From Oscillospiraceae bacterium (GTDB taxonomy: Bacteria > Bacillota > Clostridia > Oscillospirales > Oscillospiraceae): a DNA stretch of 56,394 nucleotides. The position numbers and the translations under genes were made by a program. Below, one piece after another: positions 50,622 through 56,394 of this stretch (positions are counted from its first letter, which is position 1; each line of letters starts with the position of its first letter). The stretch spans positions 1 to 56,394 of the forward strand of contig JAFRQP010000033.1 of NCBI GenBank assembly GCA_017428565.1. Reading direction: 5' to 3'. A model generated the notes under the pieces. It ran no database searches and was not told the DNA's origin. It was given only the letters and a program-made list of their open reading frames with translations.

Positions 50622-51851
50622 ATGACAGTTCTAAGAATGAGTGTGCAAGCTGGAGTGCTTATCGCGGCGATAACCATTATCCGAGCCATTGCATTTAATC
50701 AACTCCCTAAGGCAAGTTTCCTCATAATGTGGGGTGTTGCGCTGATTCGATCTCTAGTGCCATTTTCAATCCCGTTATGGTTCGGTTTTTCTTGTATCAC
50801 TAATAAACTGGGAAACCAGATTTCTTCAGAGTGTCGTATTCCTTCATTGTATAAAGGTCTTGGTTCGCTGAATAGTGCAGTCCAGCAATCAGGAATGGTG
50901 GTGTGGCAAAGCGTAAAAATCCCCTTTTACCCATATGTAGCAATATGGCTTGTTGGCATGCTTTTGTTTGGTATTACTATTGTGCTCTGGTATTGTAATA
51001 GTCTACATAAATTTAGCGATGCAATCCCATTGGATGATTTGGGCTCCATTCGTGAGTGGCTAATTATCCACGATCCTCATAGGAGATTAAGGATTCTAAG
51101 ATCAAGTCATATTAGAACCCCTATGACTGCAGGAATCATCCACCCTCGCATCTATTTACCTTGCTCAATGGATACTCATGATGATCAAACCGTTAAGTTT
51201 GTTCTAACTCACGAGTTCATCCATATTCGGCGAGGTGATATGATTTGGAAAGTACTTGCGCTATGTTCAGTATGCATGCATTGGTTCAATCCAATGATTT
51301 GGGTCATGCTTGTTTATTTGAATCGCGATCTTGAGATTACTTGCGATGAAATGGTTTTGCGACATCTGGGGTGTGGGCTAGAGGCAAAAAAGGCCTACGC
51401 CTACTCATTAATTAGCATGGCAGAAAGAAAATCAAGCCTATCGCCTGCAAATAGTTTCTTTAATAAGAATGGCATGAAGGAAAGGATTGTTGCTATTATG
51501 AAATACAAAAAAACTTCAGTGTTTAGTATTGTGGTGTCTTTAGCGATTATCCTTGTTTTGCTGATGGGTTTTACAACAAAATCTGAAGCACACAATTTGG
51601 ATTCTATTGAAGCCAGCGCTCAAGAAACTAAAACTGCCAACGAGACAAGTCGGTTGTTTCTCCCCCTAGAAGGCGTTTTAATTAAAGCTTCGCGGGCAGA
51701 CATTGAACAATATTTAAATGCTAAAAGCGACCAAGAAAGGGAAACAATATTGGAAACACTTCTTTCAAATGAAAATAACACTATTATTCCAATTGAAAAA
51801 ACAAATCCACCATCCCAAGGTGGAACTGCTGTTGCCGACACGTCTGGTTGA
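50622..51851 (+). CDS. BlaR1/MecR1-like M56 membrane metalloprotease sensor
   Basis: 409-residue sensor-protease. Four to five membrane helices are visible, with the zinc motif HEFIH in VLTHEFIHIRRGD and the third-ligand region LEITCDEMVLRHLG. Instead of a penicillin-binding sensor domain, the ~100-residue tail after the last helix (~300-320) holds a ~40-residue module (VLIKASRADIEQYLNAKSDQ...) that resembles the secreted protein encoded next. So it is not a beta-lactam sensor. Start: ATG 50622 follows the blaI stop by 7 nt; a TTG at 50595 overlaps blaI. Confidence 0.85.
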   Translation: MTVLRMSVQAGVLIAAITIIRAIAFNQLPKASFLIMWGVALIRSLVPFSIPLWFGFSCITNKLGNQISSECRIPSLYKGLGSLNSAVQQSGMVVWQSVKIPFYPYVAIWLVGMLLFGITIVLWYCNSLHKFSDAIPLDDLGSIREWLIIHDPHRRLRILRSSHIRTPMTAGIIHPRIYLPCSMDTHDDQTVKFVLTHEFIHIRRGDMIWKVLALCSVCMHWFNPMIWVMLVYLNRDLEITCDEMVLRHLGCGLEAKKAYAYSLISMAERKSSLSPANSFFNKNGMKERIVAIMKYKKTSVFSIVVSLAIILVLLMGFTTKSEAHNLDSIEASAQETKTANETSRLFLPLEGVLIKASRADIEQYLNAKSDQERETILETLLSNENNTIIPIEKTNPPSQGGTAVADTSG

Positions 51852-51899
51852 TATGAAACACACATTTCCGATTGTAAGTTTATAGAAAGGATAATACCA

Positions 51900-52532
51900 A
51901 TGAAAAAACGCTGTTTTTCTCTTCTTGTCAGTATTATGTTAATATTGGCATTGACTAACATCTATGCATTTGCAGAGAGCAATCCAGGTAATGGTGAGCA
52001 GTTGGGAGTACTGTACTACGGGCCGGAAAATATTAGAATTGTTGCCAAACGCTCAGACATTATGGTCTTTATTGCAGCAAAAGATGATAATGCTAGAGAA
52101 TTGGCAATTCAAGAGTTGAAGTCCAATCCGAACAACATTGTTGAGTATTGTGCAAAAATGCCCTTTGAACTGGTTTCTACTGACAGTTATGATGAAGCTA
52201 CAAACGCAATACCAACACGGTCCCCAGGTACATGGACAATAACTCCGTTCACATTAGCAAGCGGCGCTAACACATATATAAAGCCAGCGGGTGGCTCTTA
52301 CTTTGATGTTGCGTATAATGAAACTGTCGATTTAACGTATTATTGCTCGCCCGACCGTTTGATAAGTGTAATGTGCGAAACATCGCTTCCCTCTACTTTT
52401 TATGATCCGGATTATAATAGCGGCTATACTTCGTCATGGTATCCTGGAGTTAGCGGGCAGTATCGAATCTATTTTAAGAACTACGACAATTCTTCCGCAT
52501 CTATCACCGGTGGAACCGTGAAAATCTCTTGA
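51900..52532 (+). CDS. Secreted protein of the BlaI/M56 regulon (unrecognised)
   Basis: 210-residue exported protein with a signal peptide (1-~25, cleaved after AFA). Residues ~45-85 (IRIVAKRSDIMVFIAAKDDN...) align with the tail of the M56 sensor upstream, sharing about 15 of 39 residues, including RxDI, AK-D, RE and SN-NN. The C-terminal ~100 residues look like a small beta-sandwich (YIKPAGGSYFDVAYNETVDL, then TYYC). No enzyme motif. It begins 48 nt after the sensor gene with AAAGGAT upstream and is probably cotranscribed. Confidence 0.75.
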   Translation: MKKRCFSLLVSIMLILALTNIYAFAESNPGNGEQLGVLYYGPENIRIVAKRSDIMVFIAAKDDNARELAIQELKSNPNNIVEYCAKMPFELVSTDSYDEATNAIPTRSPGTWTITPFTLASGANTYIKPAGGSYFDVAYNETVDLTYYCSPDRLISVMCETSLPSTFYDPDYNSGYTSSWYPGVSGQYRIYFKNYDNSSASITGGTVKIS

Positions 52533-52964
52533 TTATTGAAAAAGAAAAACTGTTGTTAAGAAGCACAGAATTGATGTTGTTTCTTTGCGACTAATACGCA
52601 CCGTGAGGAAATTCATTACACCCTGGATTTCAATAGAAGAATGTGTACGAGATAGAGTGTTAGATCTTTATATTAGGGAATAAACCGCTCTTGTGTTGCA
52701 TACTCCTTTGCTTCTTCTTGCTTTTTTGGGGGAAAGAGATTGTTCTTCCTTGCTTAACTCCCGCAGCGGAGGCTTTCGTGGCCTCCGCTGTTTTTCCATA
52801 TTTCCTGGACCACACCTAATTGTTTGTCAATTGATATAGAGAAACTGATGAACAGCCTGTAAACAGGGCAGCTTCAGACTAATCAACAGAACAACTCATT
52901 TCTTCACTTTAAAGGAAAATCTTTGTGGACATGGAAAAAAGTGTCGTGTTGAGATGCCAAAATA
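52533..52964. other. Gene-free stretch after the BlaI regulon
   Basis: Nothing coding seen. It includes the terminator at 52764-52795 and otherwise featureless AT-rich DNA. Confidence 0.4.
52764..52795 (+). terminator. Terminator of the BlaI/M56 regulon
   Basis: A perfect 10-bp stem CAGCGGAGGC/GCCTCCGCTG with 7-nt loop is followed by five T. Confidence 0.88.
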
Positions 52965-53143
52965 ATACATGGGCAAACCGAATCAATACACAGGAGCATT
53001 GCCGAGGGGGTAGCGGTTTTCAGTGAGGCAATCCGCATATTAACCCTTCGTGATTTTGGTAAGACACATTTTCTCTACAATTATTTTTGCTGACCTCATT
53101 GCACAGTCTGTTGCTCTCACGGCCAAGGGAGACTATATCGCCT
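52965..53143 (-). pseudogene. Decayed duplicate of the 3' end of the CHAP gene
   Basis: Two blocks are colinear with the end of the transglycosylase-CHAP gene. AATACATGGGCA... (52965-53039) resembles 54115-54189, and the block ending in TATCGCC (about 53104-53143) resembles about 54252-54292, at the same spacing of ~138 nt. Reading frame is destroyed. It abuts the stop of the HNH gene. Confidence 0.65.
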
Positions 53144-53156
53144 TACCAAAAATGAA

Positions 53157-53984
53157 TCACCAGCGATAGTAACGTCTGGGGAAATGAAGCTCATGGAGTC
53201 CAGCCTCTCTGCAAACGGAGGACATTATTTTCAAAACTTCCTCCCTTGAGCGATCGAACCATTCTTCGAGTTCGTGATCCCGGAAATAATAAAAGCCTCC
53301 ACAACTATCATCACGCTGAAAAAACGATTGCTCTTTTTCCGCAATTTTCAACCGTCTTCGAATTGCCGTCAATATGTCCACAATGGTAAATAGCTTGTCC
53401 CTCCACTCCGAATTCTGGACAGCCGCCTTGCCTTCTGCCTGCTTCAAGATGTCTCCATCACGGGTGCGAAGAATACCAGTGTTAAAAGCAATAATAGTGC
53501 TTTCAATCGCTTTATCAAAGTCCTCCATACACCCCTCTTGACTGATTTGATCTCGAAAAGCTGACCGATCCAAACATTGAGCATAGAACTTGATTAATTC
53601 AACATCTTGTACGGTTGACTGTATGGGAGAGGCTTCCTCTAGTTCCAGTATAGTTGCCTCTTCCGCATTGCGCTTCCACCGATTCAATTTATCAACAGAG
53701 TAACGGGACACATCGCTGTCAATCAATTTAGAGCAGGACTGGCACAGCCAAATGCCGTTCTCATAGCTTTTTCGTTCATCAGAAGACATAGCACTATCAT
53801 ATCGTGGACCGCCCTCTGCAGCAGCACAAATATGGGCAGCAACACCGATATTTGTAAAGGCTGTAGGATCGTCATTCGCACCATAGGTCAGTTTCCTGCA
53901 AGCGGGATTACTGCATCTGCACCCAACACGTTTCGCCAGGAGGTCTTTAGTTCCCTGAGAAAAATCGTCTCTGTTGCTCGGCAT
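53157..53984 (-). CDS. Stand-alone HNH endonuclease-like protein
   Basis: 275-residue predicted nuclease. The N-terminal HNH module has paired cysteines (CRCSNPACRKLT), the NIGVAAHICAAAEGGPRYD core with its His, and NGIWLCQSCSKLID with the second zinc pair. This variant (AAHI-AA--GGPRY ... NGIWLC--C) is the one seen in HNH effectors of prokaryotic defence systems. The C-terminal ~170 residues are helical and unassigned. It has its own promoter (TATAAT on the minus strand at 54008-54013) and GAGGTG 5 nt before the ATG. It looks inserted beside the CHAP gene; a solitary defence gene is my inference. Confidence 0.8.
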   Translation of the reverse strand: MPSNRDDFSQGTKDLLAKRVGCRCSNPACRKLTYGANDDPTAFTNIGVAAHICAAAEGGPRYDSAMSSDERKSYENGIWLCQSCSKLIDSDVSRYSVDKLNRWKRNAEEATILELEEASPIQSTVQDVELIKFYAQCLDRSAFRDQISQEGCMEDFDKAIESTIIAFNTGILRTRDGDILKQAEGKAAVQNSEWRDKLFTIVDILTAIRRRLKIAEKEQSFFQRDDSCGGFYYFRDHELEEWFDRSREEVLKIMSSVCREAGLHELHFPRRYYRW

Positions 53985-54072
53985 GTTGTCACCTCGTTTT
54001 TTCTTTCATTATATCATGTTGGTCAGATATTTTCCATATTTGGATGATTATTCAACCTTTAGATTATAGGCT

Positions 54073-54105
54073 GGGAAATGTGTCTCACGGTGAGACACAT
54101 TTCCC
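54073..54105. repeat. ICE palindrome, copy 5 (33 bp)
   Basis: A perfect 33-bp palindrome, GGGAAAT extensions on both sides of the GTGTCTCACGGTGAGACAC core, 5 nt after the CHAP gene stop. Confidence 0.92.
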
Positions 54106-54110
54106 TTGTC

Positions 54111-56159
54111 TCAATACATGGGCAGTCCGAAGCCGTACACAGGAGCGGAGCCAAGGTAGTAGCGGTTTTCCACGCAGCGATCCCCGGAATTGCCCTCTAC
54201 GGTGTAGATCAGTCCGTCCTCCACCTTTTCAACTATCCCGACGTGATCGGCCAGGCCGTCGCTCTCCCAATCAAAAAAGATAATATCGCCTGGGCTCGGC
54301 TCATACTCCCGGCCTTGCCATTGACCGCGCTCTATAAACCAGTCCACATAGGGGCGCACACCCTCCATTTTCGGCAATACTCCGGCGTCCAAATAACCGC
54401 ATTGATCGGCACACCAGCTCACGAAGATTGCGCACCACTCCACGCGATAATCTAAGCCCCACCAACTCCAATAGGGAACGCCGCCGACGTTGCCGATCTG
54501 TGACTGTGCCACGGCTACCATAGCGGCGTTTCCCTCGCCCATATAGAGCCGTCCAACAGGATAATAGCGGAGAACATGAGAAACATAGGCTTTATCACCG
54601 TAGCCAGCCCAGCCGTATTGTGCGGCCATCATGTCAGAAAACTCGATTGCGTTCAGCTCGGAATAGCCGCCGTAGTTTGCCAGCGCCCAGGAAATATAGC
54701 CGGGGCCGAAGTTATAGCCCTGCAGGGAAAGAGAAATATGGTCAAGGTCTATCGGGCTTTCCACACCTGCCATGTCCAGCACGTCGGCCAACGTATGTAC
54801 GCCCACGTCGATAGAGTATTCGGGATCGGTGATAGAGTTAGGCGCATGAGGATAGCGCGTATTGTAGCCGCTTTCGGACGCCTGCATGGGATCTGTGCCT
54901 TGCCCGCCGCTTTCCTGCATCATCACGGCTTTTATCAGCTCCGTGTATTCGGGGATGCCGTACTGATTGGCATAGATCTGAATGATCGGTGTGTATGCCT
55001 CGACCTCCGCGCTGACGGGAATATAGGAGCTGCGCCCCTCTCCGCTTCCGAACAGGGCGACGGCGATCCCGGCCAGCATGATAAGAGGGACGATAATCAC
55101 AAGCGCATATCCACCGTACAGGATCAGATCGTCGGAGCTTGGCCGGACGGCCTTTGAGATAGCCGCGCCGAGCTTCTGGATAAACTCATTCCCGGCCTTT
55201 GCCGCGCCTTTTGCAGAGCTTGTCTTGATCTCCTTGACCGCCTGGTCACGGGCGTATCTGCGCCCCTGCTCCTTGACAATCTGTGCTTTGGATGCTCCGG
55301 CTGAGGAAGTATCACGGGGCAGCGCCCTTTGACGCTGCTCCGTGATTTGCTTTCTGTCCTCGCGTGTTCTGCGATGCTGTGAGATATTGTTGGCCTGCTC
55401 TTGCCGTACAGCCGTACTCCTTTTCTGAATGGTCGGGAGATCATTTCCTGCTTGTTCGGAGATCGGCGTATCAGAGATGCGTGCCGTCTCTTGCTTGCGC
55501 TTCTGGCTGTGGAGATAGCTTTGACGCATTTGCTCCTTTGGCATTGCGGGAGACGGCTCAGTGACCTCAAAACTTGTCTCACTGTGAGACAAGTTTTTGG
55601 CCTGCTCCCGGTTGGTCTCGGCCTTACGCTTCTTGACCTCCTGTACCATCTGCCGACGCATACGCTCTTTCGGCGTGGGCGCTTGGAGCGGCTGCGAGGC
55701 GTTGGAATGTGTCTCACCGTGAGACACATTTTGCGGCCCGTGCTGTGCGGCTTCAGCTTTCTCTTTCCGCACGTCCTTTATGGCCTCTCGCCGCATACGC
55801 TCTTTCGGCGTGGACGCTTTGGAGGGCTGGGAGTCGGGGGAATGTGTCTCACGGTGAGACACATTCCCGTGCTGGCTGTGCGGGAGATGATCGGGCGGCT
55901 GGATTACCTCATGGATGACATTGGCCGTATAGGATTCTACCTTGTCAACAGCGGTATAGGGCTGCTGCTCCTGGTCGGGGGCTATGGCCTGCTGTGCCTC
56001 GGAGAGTTGCTTTTTCGCCGTCTCTATCGCGTGGTATCGGCCTGCCTGCTTGATGGTCTCTTTAGTCGGCGCTTTCCGGGGCGGCCTGTCCTTCAGCGCA
56101 TTGGCTTTCTCCCGGATGGCTTTTCTGCGTCCGACCTCTTTTGCTTTACTGCGCTCCAT
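54111..56159 (-). CDS. Conjugative-element transglycosylase-CHAP cell-wall hydrolase (Tn916 Orf14/CD1107-like)
   Basis: 682 residues. A basic, repetitive cytosolic-side region (1-~335) precedes a membrane helix (~345-371). A lysozyme-like transglycosylase domain (~385-520; catalytic Glu in MMQESGG, YNFGPGY) and a C-terminal CHAP amidase/peptidase domain (~560-682; Cys in VEWCAIFVSWC, His in ADHVGIVE) follow. It opens peptidoglycan for the type IV transfer machine. Residues 99-231 hold three 45-residue tandem repeats (NVSHxETHS ... PTPKERMRR), each starting exactly at an ICE palindrome in the DNA. It starts 1 nt after the virB4 stop, so it is coupled to it. Confidence 0.92.
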   Translation of the reverse strand: MERSKAKEVGRRKAIREKANALKDRPPRKAPTKETIKQAGRYHAIETAKKQLSEAQQAIAPDQEQQPYTAVDKVESYTANVIHEVIQPPDHLPHSQHGNVSHRETHSPDSQPSKASTPKERMRREAIKDVRKEKAEAAQHGPQNVSHGETHSNASQPLQAPTPKERMRRQMVQEVKKRKAETNREQAKNLSHSETSFEVTEPSPAMPKEQMRQSYLHSQKRKQETARISDTPISEQAGNDLPTIQKRSTAVRQEQANNISQHRRTREDRKQITEQRQRALPRDTSSAGASKAQIVKEQGRRYARDQAVKEIKTSSAKGAAKAGNEFIQKLGAAISKAVRPSSDDLILYGGYALVIIVPLIMLAGIAVALFGSGEGRSSYIPVSAEVEAYTPIIQIYANQYGIPEYTELIKAVMMQESGGQGTDPMQASESGYNTRYPHAPNSITDPEYSIDVGVHTLADVLDMAGVESPIDLDHISLSLQGYNFGPGYISWALANYGGYSELNAIEFSDMMAAQYGWAGYGDKAYVSHVLRYYPVGRLYMGEGNAAMVAVAQSQIGNVGGVPYWSWWGLDYRVEWCAIFVSWCADQCGYLDAGVLPKMEGVRPYVDWFIERGQWQGREYEPSPGDIIFFDWESDGLADHVGIVEKVEDGLIYTVEGNSGDRCVENRYYLGSAPVYGFGLPMY
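55569..55597. repeat. ICE palindrome, copy 6, inside CHAP gene (variant arms)
   Basis: A 29-bp palindrome with core CTTGTCTCACTGTGAGACAAG. Both arms changed together (GTG/CAC to TTG/CAA) so pairing is kept. It encodes NLSHSETS. Confidence 0.9.
55706..55730. repeat. ICE palindrome, copy 7, inside CHAP gene
   Basis: A 25-bp perfect palindrome with central C; encodes NVSHGETH on the minus strand. Confidence 0.9.
55838..55868. repeat. ICE palindrome, copy 8, inside CHAP gene
   Basis: A 31-bp perfect palindrome with central G; encodes NVSHRETH on the minus strand. Confidence 0.9.
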
Positions 56160-56160
56160 A

Positions 56161-56394
56161 TCAGCTGCGTCCGGGCGTTGTGTTCATCAGCCGGTAAAGC
56201 TCCGTGTCCTGCGGGATCGTACAGTCAAAGGGAATGACTGCGCCGGAAACGCGCATGAGGCCGTGACCAGGCTCTACGTCCGTCACATAGCCCATTTGGG
56301 TATCGGAGATATGCAGGAGAGCGGACAGCTCGGCCCTGTCGGTAGCCGCCTGGTTGAACAGCATAAGGAACTCGGAGTTTGCGAACATCATACG
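56161..56394 (-). CDS. VirB4-like conjugation ATPase, C-terminal end (partial)
   Basis: The last 77 codons of a gene that continues past the right edge. MFANSEFLMLFNQAATDRAEL, LLHISDTQMGYVTDVEPGHG and IPFDCTIPQDTELYRLMNT match the C-terminal end of VirB4/TraE-like ATPases of Tn1549-type elements. The catalytic Walker motifs lie outside the window. The stop is 1 nt before the CHAP gene start. Confidence 0.87.
   Translation of the reverse strand, partial: RMMFANSEFLMLFNQAATDRAELSALLHISDTQMGYVTDVEPGHGLMRVSGAVIPFDCTIPQDTELYRLMNTTPGRS

Noticed and set aside
50622-51851. Beta-lactam resistance sensor (BlaR1/MecR1).
   Set aside because: The protease core matches, but no penicillin-binding sensor domain or beta-lactamase gene is present; the tail is unrelated.
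41428-55868. CRISPR array from the repeated palindromes.
   Set aside because: Spacing is irregular (135 bp to several kb), there are no uniform spacers and no cas genes.
55401-56237. Plus-strand frames containing MCLTVRHI across the CHAP gene and other palindromes.
   Set aside because: MCLTVRHI is simply the palindrome read in another frame; these are overprinted shadows of the minus-strand gene or of intergenic repeats.

Overview
The window looks like a piece of a GC-rich gut-type Clostridia genome (Oscillospiraceae-like; inferred from the Rnf/ApbE/NusG-II/Gx cluster, EFR1 ferredoxin, ThrE pair, lipoprotein style and Tn1549-like conjugative genes). No rRNA or complete tRNA gene is present.

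1-19.4 kb is GC-rich core chromosome. It holds an EFR1 flavodoxin-ferredoxin, a metallo-beta-lactamase-fold lipoprotein, a split ThrE amino-acid exporter, and a four-gene FecCD/BtuCD-type ABC importer operon ending in a methyltransferase. A P1B metal ATPase with a separate HMA metallochaperone sits behind a metal-regulator-type operator, followed by a metallophosphoesterase lipoprotein. A long co-directional flavin/redox operon follows: duplicated lipoprotein, ApbE, RnfC-D-G-E-A, NusG-II protein, Gx transporter. It has no RnfB, and RnfA and RnfE lack all four conserved membrane cysteines.

19.43-39.19 kb is a 19.7-kb island bounded by a perfect 46-bp direct repeat of the 3' part of a tRNA-Ala(GGC) gene. 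A tyrosine integrase lies at the right end and iterated TGTTAGAA motifs lie just inside both ends. Cargo, almost all on the minus strand: a ~2,650-residue secreted beta-solenoid/Cna-B surface protein, two lipoprotein/L,D-transpeptidase-type secreted proteins, a PreA-like enzyme, a PheC-like periplasmic protein, a YdcF-type lipoprotein, a LytS-type kinase with response regulator, and an AAA/DUF234 ATPase.

39.2-56.4 kb is the left part of a second element, a Tn1549/Tn916-like integrative conjugative element with a large serine recombinase that appears to have entered the same tRNA gene. Backbone genes are the recombinase, DUF3789, an Orf8-like HTH, an Orf7-like sigma factor, an XRE regulator, a transglycosylase-CHAP protein and the end of a VirB4 ATPase. 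The backbone carries eight copies of a GTGTCTCACSGTGAGACAC palindrome, three of them inside the CHAP gene as part of a 135-bp tandem repeat. Three AT-rich cargo blocks interrupt it: a minus-strand operon of unrecognised genes (42.9-48.0 kb: membrane protein, 312-residue protein, 863-residue HExxH protein); a BlaI-M56-secreted protein regulon (50.2-52.5 kb) in which the sensor tail resembles the secreted product; and a stand-alone HNH nuclease (53.2-54.0 kb) beside a decayed duplicate of the CHAP gene end.

The strongest candidates for new biology are the cysteine-less RnfCDGEA cluster, the AT-rich HExxH operon, the BlaI/M56/secreted-protein regulon and the ICE palindrome.
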